Shown: one piece after another, positions 45,312 to 53,462 of the stretch
How positions within the stretch are numbered: position 1 is the first letter of the stretch
Layout of the letters: each line of letters starts with the position of its first letter
DNA from: Micromonospora cremea
GTDB lineage: Bacteria; Actinomycetota; Actinomycetes; Mycobacteriales; Micromonosporaceae
Assembly (NCBI RefSeq): GCF_900143515.1
Contig: NZ_FSQT01000002.1
Location: forward strand, 124,001-188,000
Reading direction: 5' to 3'
Length of the DNA stretch: 64,000 nucleotides
Notes under the pieces: generated by a model
The model's database searches: none
The model's input: the letters and a program-made list of their open reading frames with translations, nothing else
Told to the model about the DNA's origin: nothing
Position numbers and translations under genes: made by a program

Positions 45312-46409
45312 ATGACGATCTCGGCGGTACGCACCCACCGGGTTTCCGCCCCCTTACACACCCCGTTCGTCACCGCGCTGCGTCGTACCACCACGGTGGA
45401 CACTCTGGTCGTCGAGCTCGTCGACACCGACGGCCGGTCCGGCTTCGGCGAGGCGCCACAGGTCTGGCAAGTCACCGGCGCGTCGGTCGGCGGCGCCCAG
45501 GCGTGCGTGCGGGAGCTGCTCGGGCCGCTGCTCACCGGGCGTGACCCGGACGACCTGGTGGCCCGCTGCGCCGAGGTGCAGCGGGCGGTGGTCGGCAACG
45601 AGGCGGCGAAGGCCGCGGTCGACGTCGCCCTGCACGACCTGGCCGCCCGGCGGTTGGGCGTACCCCTGGTGCGGTTGCTCGGCGGCACCACGCTGCGGGT
45701 GCCCACGGACGTCACGCTGGCCGCGGGCGACGCGGCGGACCTGGCGGCGGCCGCGCGGCAGCGGCAGGCCGACGGCTTCGGCGTGCTCAAGCTCAAGGTC
45801 GGCACCGACGCGGCCGGCGACCTGGACCGGGTCCGGGCGGTTCGCTCGGCCGTCGGTGCCGGGGTTCGCATCCGGCTCGACGCCAACCAGGGCTGGACGC
45901 CCCGGGAGGCGGTGCGGATCATTCGCGGCATCGAGGACGCCGGGCTCGACGTGGAGCTGGTGGAGCAGCCGGTGGCCCGCTGGGACCTGGACGGGCTGGC
46001 GTGGGTCAGCGACCGGGTGTCCGTGCCGATCCTGGCCGACGAGGCGGTCTTCGGGGTCCGTGACCTGGTGGAGGTGATCCGTCGACGGGCCGCCGACCTG
46101 GTCAACGTCAAGCTGGCCAAGTGCGGCGGGCTGCAACCGGCGCGCACCCTGCTGGAGCTGGCCGCAGCGCACGGGCTCGGCACGGTGGTCGGGTCGATGA
46201 TGGAGACCCAGGTCGGCATCGGGGCGGCGGCGAGCCTGGTCGGCGCGTACGGCACCACCGCCGTCGCCGACCTGGACGCCGCCTGGTGGCTGGCCTGGAC
46301 ACCGGTGCGCGGCGGGCTCCACTACGAGGGGGCCACCGTGGTGCTGCCGGACGCTCCCGGCCTGGGCATCTCGGGCCTGGCTGAAGTAAAGATGCAGCCC
46401 CGCAGTTGA
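45312..46409 (+). CDS. ykfB: L-Ala-D/L-Glu (dipeptide) epimerase, enolase superfamily
   Basis: Racemises the D-Glu of L-Ala-D-Glu from murein peptides so it can be used as L-Ala-L-Glu. The 365 aa product has the muconate-cycloisomerase-type barrel. K160-x-K162, D190, E218, D243 and K267 are each within about one residue of the Bacillus YkfB set (K162, D191, E219, D244, K268, from memory). The following gene is an NlpC/P60 protein as in ykfBC. The IS605-type element lies immediately upstream, so its original promoter may be displaced. Confidence 0.85.
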   Translation: MTISAVRTHRVSAPLHTPFVTALRRTTTVDTLVVELVDTDGRSGFGEAPQVWQVTGASVGGAQACVRELLGPLLTGRDPDDLVARCAEVQRAVVGNEAAKAAVDVALHDLAARRLGVPLVRLLGGTTLRVPTDVTLAAGDAADLAAAARQRQADGFGVLKLKVGTDAAGDLDRVRAVRSAVGAGVRIRLDANQGWTPREAVRIIRGIEDAGLDVELVEQPVARWDLDGLAWVSDRVSVPILADEAVFGVRDLVEVIRRRAADLVNVKLAKCGGLQPARTLLELAAAHGLGTVVGSMMETQVGIGAAASLVGAYGTTAVADLDAAWWLAWTPVRGGLHYEGATVVLPDAPGLGISGLAEVKMQPRS

Positions 46410-46434
46410 TGATCGTTGGTTTCTTTCATAGGGT
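46406..46434 (+). promoter_or_regulatory. Candidate promoter for the NlpC/P60 gene
   Basis: TTGATG (46406-46411) and TAGGGT (46429-46434) are separated by 17 bases, close to the actinobacterial housekeeping consensus. The -35 overlaps the epimerase stop codon. It would give a leader of about 25 bases before the GTG at 46468. Confidence 0.5.
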
Positions 46435-46467
46435 TCGAGGGACAGCGGACACGAGCTGGGGGTTGAC

Positions 46468-47385
46468 GTGGAGCTGGAGCCGGGCCGCGAGGCCGTCGTC
46501 CGGGTCGCGGTGGCGACGCTGTGGACCTCCCCCGAGGCGGTCCGCCCGGTGGATCAACCGGCGCTGACCGCGCGCGCCGACATCCCGACCTGGATCTCCG
46601 GACTGGACACCGACCAACAGGTCGGCGACTGCGTGCTGAGCCAGCTGCTGCTGGGCGAGCGGGTGCTCGTCAGCGAGCTGCGCCCGGACGGCTGGGCGCG
46701 GGTGGTCGCCGTCGAGCAACCGGCCGCCAAGCTGGACCCGCGCGGCTACCCGGGCTGGTTGCCCGCCGACCAGCTGGCCCCCGTCGACCCGGCCGTCACC
46801 GGCCGCCCCCTGGTGGTGGACGCCACGGTCACCGGGCTGCGCGCCACACCGAACGGGCCGGTGGTGCTGCCCGGCGTGGTCGTCGGCACCCGACTCGTGC
46901 CGGCCGGCCCGGCGCGCGACGGCTGGCAGCCGGTGCACGTCCCCGGCCAGGCCGCGCCGCTCTGGCTGCCCGACGGTCAGCTCAGCTCCGCGCCGGCCGA
47001 GCCGCCCAACGCCGCCGACGCGCTCGTGGTGGCGCAGCGGCTGCTGCACGTGGTCTACGTCTGGGGTGGGCTCTCCGCGTACGGCATCGACTGCTCGGGG
47101 CTGGTGCACCTGGCCTGGCGTCGCTTCGGGGTGCTGCTGCCCCGCGACGCCGACGACCAGGCTCAGGCGACCACCCCACTGCCGCTGGGTGACGAGCGCC
47201 CCGGCGACCTCTATTTCTTCGCCCGCCCCGGCCGGAAGATCCACCACATCGGCATCGTCACCGCCGTCCCCGGCGACCACGAGAACCGGCGGATGCTGCA
47301 CGCCTGCTACCGACGGCGGCGGGTGGTGGAGGAGCCGCTGCCGGCCGAGCGGACCGCCACCCTGGTCGGCGCGCACCGGGTCTGA
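46468..47385 (+). CDS. ykfC: NlpC/P60 family endopeptidase, YkfC-like
   Basis: YkfC enzymes cut L-Ala-gamma-D-Glu from the diamino acid in recycled murein peptides. The 305 aa product has two N-terminal SH3b-like regions (about 10-175) and a C-terminal NlpC/P60 domain. The nucleophile is C209 (GIDCSGLVH), with H259/H260 (HHIGI) and H278 as candidates for the rest of the triad. No signal peptide is seen, matching the cytoplasmic YkfC. It follows the epimerase by 58 bases. The GTG start has GGGGG upstream. Confidence 0.84.
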   Translation: MELEPGREAVVRVAVATLWTSPEAVRPVDQPALTARADIPTWISGLDTDQQVGDCVLSQLLLGERVLVSELRPDGWARVVAVEQPAAKLDPRGYPGWLPADQLAPVDPAVTGRPLVVDATVTGLRATPNGPVVLPGVVVGTRLVPAGPARDGWQPVHVPGQAAPLWLPDGQLSSAPAEPPNAADALVVAQRLLHVVYVWGGLSAYGIDCSGLVHLAWRRFGVLLPRDADDQAQATTPLPLGDERPGDLYFFARPGRKIHHIGIVTAVPGDHENRRMLHACYRRRRVVEEPLPAERTATLVGAHRV

Positions 47386-47408
47386 CCGGCCGGACGCGTC
47401 CCGGTACC

Positions 47409-47438
47409 CCGGCCGGGCGCGTCCCCGCACCCGGCCGG
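47409..47438. terminator. Hairpin between the NlpC/P60 gene and terC
   Basis: CCGGCCGGG (47409-47417) and CCCGGCCGG (47430-47438) form a perfect 9-bp stem between converging genes. No T tract. Confidence 0.55.
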
Positions 47439-47445
47439 CGGCGGG

Positions 47446-48444
47446 TCAGCGTCGAGCCTCGGCCAGCTCGCGGCGTCGGTCCCGGGCGGACTTCATCAGG
47501 CTGGCGACCGTGGCGATCAGCAGGGTGCCGAGGATGACCAGCAGCGAGAGCCAGATCGGGATGTGCGGTGCCCACCCCACGTGCTCGCCGCCGTTGATGA
47601 ACGGCAGGTTGTTGTCGGCCAGCGCCTCCAGCACCAGCTTGACGCCGATGAAGCCGAGCACCACGGCCAGCCCGTAGCTCAGGTAGATCAGCCGGTCCAG
47701 CAGGCCGCCGAGCAGGAAGTAGAGCTGCCGCAGGCCCATCAACGCGAAGACGTTCGCGGTGAAGACCAGGTACGGCTCCTGGGTGATGCCGAAGATCGCC
47801 GGGATCGAGTCCAGAGCGAAGATCAGGTCGGTGGTGCCGATCGCGATCATCACGATCAGCATCGGGGTGAACAGCCGCCGGCCGTTCTCGTGGGTGGTCA
47901 GCTTCGCGTCGTCGTAGTTCTTCGAGATCGGCAGCGCCTTGCGGCTCCACCGGATCAGCAGGTTCTCCGAGAACTCGTCCTCGTCCGGCTCACCCTGCCG
48001 GGCCAGGTTGACCGCCGTGTAGATCAGGAAGGCGCCGAAGATGTAGAAGACCCAGGAGAACTGCGAGATCAGCGCGGCGCCGGCGGCGATGAATCCACCA
48101 CGCATCACCAGTGCCAGCACTATGCCGACCAGCAGCACCTTCTGCTGGTACTGCCGGGGCACCCCGAAGCGGGCCATGATGATCACGAAGACGAAGAGAT
48201 TGTCCACCGAGAGGCTGTACTCGGTGAGCCAGCCGGTGTAGAACTGCCCGGCCGCGCTCGCCCCGGAGGTCAGCCAGAGACCGGCGCCGAAGATCAGGGC
48301 AAGGCCGACGTAGAAGGCGACCCAGAGGCTCGACTCGCGCACACTCGGCTCGTGCGGGCGCCGACCGATGATCAACAGGTCGACGAGCAGGACCGCAGTC
48401 AGTGCGACGAGCGTTACCGCCCACACCAATCCGGACACGTCCAA
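47446..48444 (-). CDS. terC: TerC family membrane protein (Alx/MntP-like manganese exporter)
   Basis: The 332 aa integral membrane protein has about nine segments and the TerC motifs SLSVDNLFVFVIIM and TTDLIFALDSIPA, whose Asp residues likely bind the metal. A hydrophilic loop (about 155-195) is rich in Asp/Glu. TerC-family members export Mn or load Mn onto secreted enzymes. The upstream RNA (48533-48663) matches the Mn-sensing riboswitch class, which fits this role. No tellurite ter operon is nearby. Confidence 0.92.
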   Translation of the reverse strand: MDVSGLVWAVTLVALTAVLLVDLLIIGRRPHEPSVRESSLWVAFYVGLALIFGAGLWLTSGASAAGQFYTGWLTEYSLSVDNLFVFVIIMARFGVPRQYQQKVLLVGIVLALVMRGGFIAAGAALISQFSWVFYIFGAFLIYTAVNLARQGEPDEDEFSENLLIRWSRKALPISKNYDDAKLTTHENGRRLFTPMLIVMIAIGTTDLIFALDSIPAIFGITQEPYLVFTANVFALMGLRQLYFLLGGLLDRLIYLSYGLAVVLGFIGVKLVLEALADNNLPFINGGEHVGWAPHIPIWLSLLVILGTLLIATVASLMKSARDRRRELAEARR

Positions 48445-48475
48445 CGTTCATTCCTCCGGCAGACACGCGGCGTCG

Positions 48476-48510
48476 GGCACACCGTACGCCCCCGGAAGGG
48501 CCGGTGTGCC
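48476..48510 (-). promoter_or_regulatory. Expression-platform hairpin before terC
   Basis: GGCACACCG (48476-48484) and CGGTGTGCC (48502-48510) form a perfect 9-bp stem between the aptamer and the terC ATG. It is a candidate for the switching stem; without a T tract, control of translation or of Rho access is more likely than intrinsic termination. Confidence 0.5.
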
Positions 48511-48532
48511 GCTGACGCTCACTCTGGTGACT

Positions 48533-48663
48533 GTCGGAGGTCTCTTCCGCCACCTCCCGCGAGCGGGACGGCGACCGACGGGGCCGGGTCGGGGGCCGCC
48601 GACGTTCCGGCGATCGACCGTGCTGACGACTCCGTCGCGAGGGAATACTCCCCTCCTCGGTGA
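48533..48663 (-). ncRNA. Manganese riboswitch, yybP-ykoY type
   Basis: Read on the minus strand, the segment carries the three conserved blocks in order and spacing: GAGGAGGGGAGTATT at the 5' side, GTCGTCAGCACGGTC in the middle, and GAAGAGACCTCCGAC at the 3' side. GAGG and CCTC close the basal stem and hairpins fill the intervals. It lies 88 bases before terC, a typical regulated gene of this class. Identification is from the remembered consensus; a covariance-model search was not possible. Confidence 0.8.
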
Positions 48664-48772
48664 CCATTCTCCCCCACCACGCCGTGTGATCGCACCCTGG
48701 GCAACCGGTGTCGCCGCCCACCCGCCAGCCGGGAATACCATCCGACACAGCCCCTCGGGGTGTCCTAGGAGG

Positions 48773-49894
48773 CTAGTGCGTGCCCGGTGCGACGAGCGGG
48801 TCGGCGAGCGACCAGCCGGCGGCGAGCAGGGCGTCGCAGGCCGCCACCGCACGAACCAGCCGATCGGCGTGCGGTCCGGCCAGCTCCACCACCGGCACCC
48901 CGCATCCGGCCAGCTCGGTGCGGAACCGCTCGGTCATCCAGCCCCGCAGGTGTTCGCCGTCGCGCAGCCCGTCGTCGGTGAACGGCACGTCCCGGTGGTC
49001 GGTCAGCAGATACAGTGCCGGCCGGCGTGCCGCAGCCAGGACCTCCGGGGACGCGCTGCCGAGGTAGCGTTCCTCCCAGATGGCGGTGGCCCGCGCGTCC
49101 GTGTCGCAGAACAGCAGCGGCCCGGACGATCGGGCCGCCGCGTCCTCGGCCGCCTGCTGCTCACGGACCACGGTGCGGAAGTCGTCCCGGTCCCAGCTGA
49201 CGTCGAAGACGCTCGCCCCGGGCGAACGTTCGCGGAGCCGGGCCAGCTTGCGGGCGGTCAACTCCCGGCCGTACTCCGGCACCCAGCCGGTGCGGTAGTG
49301 CGCCGCCAGCGCCGCGGCCATCGTGGTGGTGCCCGTCGATTCGGCGCCGACCACCACCACTCGCCGAACGAACCAGGCGCGCACCGGTGGGGTCAGCCAC
49401 TGCCAGTGACCCGCCGGGTCCGCGCGCACCGCGGTGCCGGAGACCGGCACGGTCCGCCGGTCCGGATCCACCGACACGGGTACGGCGTCGAAGCGCCGGG
49501 CCAGCTCCGCGCCGTACGCCTCGGAGGTGAAGACCGCGTCCACCGCCTCCGGCCCGACCGCCGCACGGAACACCGCGCAGTGCGCGTCCCAGACCGCCGG
49601 GTCGGCGTAGTCCACCGGGTGGTCGTCGTACCGGCCGACGAACTGGACCCACGGGGTGTGCGCGTGCGCCTCCCGCAGCCAGTCCAGCCGTGCCTCGAGC
49701 GGGATGGACTCGCGACGTGCGGGCGCCACCACGACGGTGACCGTGGCGCAGCGGGCGGCGGCCGCCGCGATCAGCGCGTGGTGCCCGGCGTGCGGCGGAT
49801 AGAACTTCCCCACCACCATCCCGTGCCCGAACTCCGCAGTCGACGCCCGCCTCGGCGTCGGCGCCGACGGGTGGCCCGCTGCCCGCCCGGTCAC
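48773..49894 (-). CDS. nadR: NadR-type bifunctional NMN adenylyltransferase / nicotinamide riboside kinase
   Basis: Turns imported nicotinamide riboside into NMN and NAD. The 373 aa product has an N-terminal nucleotidyltransferase domain (VVGKFYPPHAGHH; VSGTAVRADP near residue 165) and a C-terminal P-loop kinase domain. The P-loop is GAESTGTTT, with Thr in place of the usual Lys. The GTG at 49894 overlaps the pnuC stop (GTGA). No NadR repressor domain (HTH) is present at the N-terminus. The operon partner is the NR transporter. Confidence 0.88.
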   Translation of the reverse strand: MTGRAAGHPSAPTPRRASTAEFGHGMVVGKFYPPHAGHHALIAAAAARCATVTVVVAPARRESIPLEARLDWLREAHAHTPWVQFVGRYDDHPVDYADPAVWDAHCAVFRAAVGPEAVDAVFTSEAYGAELARRFDAVPVSVDPDRRTVPVSGTAVRADPAGHWQWLTPPVRAWFVRRVVVVGAESTGTTTMAAALAAHYRTGWVPEYGRELTARKLARLRERSPGASVFDVSWDRDDFRTVVREQQAAEDAAARSSGPLLFCDTDARATAIWEERYLGSASPEVLAAARRPALYLLTDHRDVPFTDDGLRDGEHLRGWMTERFRTELAGCGVPVVELAGPHADRLVRAVAACDALLAAGWSLADPLVAPGTH

Positions 49895-50544
49895 GCGGTG
49901 ACCGCGGCCGGCCCGGACGGGACCGGAGTCGGCCCGGCGGCCCGGCGCAGGTCGGCCCGCCAGGCGCGCAACCCCAGCACGCAGAGGGCGAGGAAGACCA
50001 GGTACAGGACGGCGGTCAGGTGCAGCCCCTTGTACGCGTAGAGCGGGATGTAGATCAGGTCGGCGGCGATCCAGAGCCACCAGCTCTCCACCCGCTTGCG
50101 GGTCTGCCCGTACGTGGCCAGCAGGGACAGCGCCGTGGTCAGCGCGTCCGGCAGCGGCACCGTGGAGTCGGTGGCCCGGTCCAGCAGCGCCCAGAGCGCC
50201 CCGGTGAGCAGCACCCCGACGACGGCCAGCGCCAGCCACTCCCGTCGCCCGGTCCGGCTCACCGTGAGCCGGGTCCGCCGCTCGCCACCGAACAGCCAGT
50301 GCCACCAGCCGTAGCAGCCCAGCGCGACGTAGACGATCTGGAGCCCGGCGTCGGCGTACAGGCCGGCGGTCCAGAACAGCAGCATGAGCAGCAGCACGTT
50401 GGCGATGCCGATCGGCCAGTTCGCGATCCGCTGCCGGGCCACCAACCAGACGTTCAGCACGCCGGTGGCGAACCCCAGCAGCTCCGCCCAGGTGGTGCCG
50501 GTGCCGGCCACCTGGAACGCGGTGCCGGTGAGCCAGTCGATCAT
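49891..50544 (-). CDS. pnuC: Nicotinamide riboside transporter PnuC
   Basis: The 217 aa protein has about seven membrane helices. Motifs are VWLVARQRIANWPIGI (the W-x-x-G region), GCYGWWHWLFGG, and RKRVESWWLWIAADLIYIPLYAYKG near the C-terminus. These are the substrate-channel residues of the PnuC family, which facilitates diffusion of unphosphorylated NR that is then trapped by the kinase. The ATG at 50544 is preceded by a GTG that could also start. Confidence 0.93.
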   Translation of the reverse strand: MIDWLTGTAFQVAGTGTTWAELLGFATGVLNVWLVARQRIANWPIGIANVLLLMLLFWTAGLYADAGLQIVYVALGCYGWWHWLFGGERRTRLTVSRTGRREWLALAVVGVLLTGALWALLDRATDSTVPLPDALTTALSLLATYGQTRKRVESWWLWIAADLIYIPLYAYKGLHLTAVLYLVFLALCVLGLRAWRADLRRAAGPTPVPSGPAAVTA

Positions 50545-50630
50545 CACGGGGCCACCCTAGGGTCTGTCACCGGCACCTGAACAGACCCCGCGGCACCGCC
50601 CGGTCGACCCGCCGTGGGAGGCTCTCGGAC

Positions 50631-50924
50631 ATGGTGCTTGAGGTCGCGCTGATCGACGTACTGCCCGGACACGAGGACGCGTTCGCCGCCGCGTACGCCC
50701 AGGGCCACCCGGTCCTCGCCGGGACGCCCGGCTGCCGGTCCGTGCGGATGACCCGGGGGATCGAGTCCCCGAGCCGGTTCGTGCTGCTGGTCGAGTGGGA
50801 CTCGGTCGAGGCGCACGAGGAGAACTTCCGGGCCACCGAACGGTTCACGCAGTGGCGCGACCTGATCGGGCCGCACTTCGCCGGGCCGCCCGTGGTCGAG
50901 CACTTTCTCGACGTACCGGCCTGA
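50631..50924 (+). CDS. Antibiotic biosynthesis monooxygenase (ABM) domain protein
   Basis: The 97 aa dimeric ferredoxin-like fold protein has VALIDVLPGHEDAFAAAY at the start, the PGCRSVR strand and VEWDSVEAHEENF. Relatives are quinone-forming monooxygenases, heme-degrading enzymes or uncharacterised small enzymes. No polyketide cluster is adjacent, so a housekeeping role is likely. It is divergent from pnuC over 86 bases. Confidence 0.85.
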   Translation: MVLEVALIDVLPGHEDAFAAAYAQGHPVLAGTPGCRSVRMTRGIESPSRFVLLVEWDSVEAHEENFRATERFTQWRDLIGPHFAGPPVVEHFLDVPA

Positions 50925-51024
50925 GCCGAGCTGTCGTACCCCGCGGTTAGCGTGCCCACCGCACGCGCCGGCCGCCGGTCCCGACGGGCTCGGGGGCGCC
51001 GGGCCCGGTGGCCGCGCCGTGCCC

Positions 51025-51882
51025 TCATTCGCCCACGCGGCGAGCCAGCGCGGTGACCATCTCCTCCGGTGACAGGGCGGCGGCCAGCAGCGCCTCGGTC
51101 ATCCGCTCGTACCGGTCGACGTCGAGCGCCGTGGCCAGGCGGACGTCGGTGGTCAACGCCTCCAGCATCACCGTGCGCGGATCCGCCGGGTCGGGAAAGG
51201 CATAGCAGGAGTACGGGGTGAGCGGGTGCAGCCCGTCGCCGGCCACCCCGCCCGGCACCAGCCGCACCGTCACGTGGGCCAGCCCGCTGACGGCGGCCAG
51301 GTGCCGCAGCTGCTCACGCCAGACCGGGACCGGCAGGTCACCCGGGTCGCAGGCCGCCTCGGCCAGCACCGCCGTGTAGCGCGGCGGGTCCGCCCGGCGC
51401 AGCACCTCCTGCCGCAGCGCCCGGGCCCGCACCTCGGCCTCCACGTCGACCTCCGGTGCGAGCAGGGCGCCGGCGGCGACCCGCAACCGGGCGTACGCCG
51501 GCGTCTGGAGCAGCCCCGGCACGACCGCCGGCTGGTACTCGACGATCTGGGCGGCACCCGCCTCCAGCTCGGCGGAGGTGCGCTGCCGCTCGCTCATCTC
51601 GCCGAGCGTCTTCCACCAGCCGCGACTCGTGGCCGCGTCCCGGGCGATCACGATCAGCGCGTCCCGGGCCGGCGCCGGCACCTCGTAGACGTCGAGCAGG
51701 TCCAGGACGTCGGCGAGGTCCGGACGGCTCTGGCCCAGCTCGATACGGGACAGCTTCGACGTCGAGGCCCAGCCCAGCCGGTCGCAGACCTGTTCCAGGG
51801 TCAGCGCCTCGCGCCGGCGCAACTGGCGCAGCTCGGCGCCGAGCCGCACACGTCGAATGACAGGACTTGTTGGCAACGGCAT
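51025..51882 (-). CDS. XRE/DUF5753 (Scr1-type) transcriptional regulator
   Basis: The 285 aa product has an N-terminal helix-turn-helix (about 12-70: LRQLRRREALTLEQVCDRLGWASTSKLSRIE) and a DUF5753 C-terminal domain (ASELEAGAAQIVEYQPAVVPGLLQTPAYAR). This family is very common in Streptomyces and Micromonospora and often comes with a small DUF397 partner. I see no DUF397 gene next to this one. Confidence 0.9.
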   Translation of the reverse strand: MPLPTSPVIRRVRLGAELRQLRRREALTLEQVCDRLGWASTSKLSRIELGQSRPDLADVLDLLDVYEVPAPARDALIVIARDAATSRGWWKTLGEMSERQRTSAELEAGAAQIVEYQPAVVPGLLQTPAYARLRVAAGALLAPEVDVEAEVRARALRQEVLRRADPPRYTAVLAEAACDPGDLPVPVWREQLRHLAAVSGLAHVTVRLVPGGVAGDGLHPLTPYSCYAFPDPADPRTVMLEALTTDVRLATALDVDRYERMTEALLAAALSPEEMVTALARRVGE

Positions 51883-52068
51883 CCCCGCCTCCCCATCGAG
51901 GGAGAGTACGCAGGACGATCACCCAGTGCAATAACACGCTCGCGCACCGCAACCGCCGGATCATTCCGGTGGACCGGTCGGACCGGCCCGTACCTGCGTT
52001 TCCGCCCTGCCGACGGCGGGCGCCGTCCGGCCGAGTTCCGTGTCGGCCCGGCTCGTGCCGCCGCGCGG

Positions 52069-52437
52069 TCAGGGGCGGTAGGTGCCGAAGCTCCAGACAT
52101 AGCCGGCCAGGTCGCGGGCGGCGTAGTCGCGGGAGCCGTAGTCGGTGTCGAACGGCTCGCGGATGATCTCGGCGCCGGCCGCGCGGGCCCGGGCGCAGTG
52201 GGCGTCGACGTCCGGCACGGCCACGTAGACCGACCAGTCGTCGTCGGCCGGGCGGGGCACCGCACCGGATCGACCACCCAGCATGATCATGCCGGTGTCG
52301 AGGACGAGCTCGGCGTGCGCGATCGTGCCGTCCGGCGCCTCGTGCGACGCGTGCACCTGGAAGCCGAAGGCCGAGCAGAGCCAGTCCATGGCGGAGCGGG
52401 GATCGGGGTACCGGAGGATCGGGTAGACGGTTCGCAT
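52069..52437 (-). CDS. VOC (glyoxalase/bleomycin resistance) family protein
   Basis: The 122 aa vicinal-oxygen-chelate fold protein has YPILRYPDPRSAMDWLCSAFGFQ and ends DYAARDLAGYVWSFGTY. These proteins bind a metal or a small ligand; function is unknown. It is 74 bases after an AraC gene on the same strand, a frequent AraC-VOC pair in actinobacteria. Confidence 0.88.
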   Translation of the reverse strand: MRTVYPILRYPDPRSAMDWLCSAFGFQVHASHEAPDGTIAHAELVLDTGMIMLGGRSGAVPRPADDDWSVYVAVPDVDAHCARARAAGAEIIREPFDTDYGSRDYAARDLAGYVWSFGTYRP

Positions 52438-52511
52438 GCCCCACAGTCTGCGCTCCGGGGCCCGGGTCGGGATTGGACGAATGTGACCTCGCCCGGCCAG
52501 GCTGCGCGGTG

Positions 52512-53387
52512 TCAGCCGACCGCCGGCGACCGGGCGGCGAACAGCGCGGCCGGGGTGGCCCCGGCGAACTGGTGGAAGTCCCGGATCAGGTGGGACTGGT
52601 CGTAGTAGCCGCAGCGCGCCGCCACCTCGGCCCAGTCGGCGGCCGGGCCCGCACCGGCCGCCGGCTGCGTGGCGCCGGCCGGCGGCCCGAGCGTGGCGGC
52701 GACGTCGGTCAGCGTGGCGTACGCCTGCTGGAAGCGCAGCAGCCGGGCGGCTGTCTTCGGGGGCAGGCCGACCTCCTGCCGGAACCGGGACGCCAGGTGC
52801 CGGCGGCTCCACCCCAGCTCGTCGGCGAGCGTCCCGATCCCGCCCCGCCCGCCGCTGGCGACCAGCCACCGCCACGCCCAGTCGAGCCGGGCGTCCACCG
52901 GCGGCCCGGCTGCCAGCCGGGCGGCGAGCGCCGCGTCGAGCAGCGCGAAACGCTCCGGCCAGTCGCCGGCGTCGGCCAGCCGGCATCGCAGCCGACCCAG
53001 CCAGCCGCCCGGGAGCTGCCCGACGCCCACCGCCCGGTTGGTCAGCTCGCCCAACGGCAGACCGAGGATGCGGCGGGCGGTCAGCGGCGCGAGCAGCAGC
53101 TCGACGCCCTCCCCCACGCCCACCGTGCGGGTGGTGCACCAGCCGTCGAAGGTGCCGGCCACGAACGAGTCGACCCGTTCGACGCCCCGCTCGGCGCTGC
53201 GCGGGTCGGTCACGTCCAGTGGGGCACCCCAGCCCAGGATCAGCACCACGAAGGCGCCGGCCGTCTCCCGACGGACCAGCGGCAGGTCCGCCCGCTCCCG
53301 GTAGCCGACGTACCGGTCGACGAACGGGCGCAGCCGGACCTCGGGCAGCCCGAGGACCACCTCGTCGAGCGGTGCCGACGCCGTCAA
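52512..53387 (-). CDS. AraC-family transcriptional regulator
   Basis: The 291 aa product has an N-terminal ligand-type region and a C-terminal double HTH (about 180-285: IGTLADELGWSRRHLASRFRQEVGLPP, AARCGYYDQSHLIRDFHQFAGATPAAL). A Pro/Ala/Gly-rich insertion of about 20 residues separates the two helix-turn-helices, which is longer than usual. It presumably governs the following VOC gene. Confidence 0.9.
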   Translation of the reverse strand: MTASAPLDEVVLGLPEVRLRPFVDRYVGYRERADLPLVRRETAGAFVVLILGWGAPLDVTDPRSAERGVERVDSFVAGTFDGWCTTRTVGVGEGVELLLAPLTARRILGLPLGELTNRAVGVGQLPGGWLGRLRCRLADAGDWPERFALLDAALAARLAAGPPVDARLDWAWRWLVASGGRGGIGTLADELGWSRRHLASRFRQEVGLPPKTAARLLRFQQAYATLTDVAATLGPPAGATQPAAGAGPAADWAEVAARCGYYDQSHLIRDFHQFAGATPAALFAARSPAVG

Positions 53388-53462
53388 CCCCGACCGCCCT
53401 CCCCCGCGCCCCGGCCGGTCACGCCCGAGCGGCCGCGCGGGTCGTGACCGCCGGAGCGGTCG

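Noticed and set aside
51025..51882. Toxin-antitoxin module
   Set aside because: The Scr1/DUF5753 regulator lacks an adjacent DUF397 or toxin gene.
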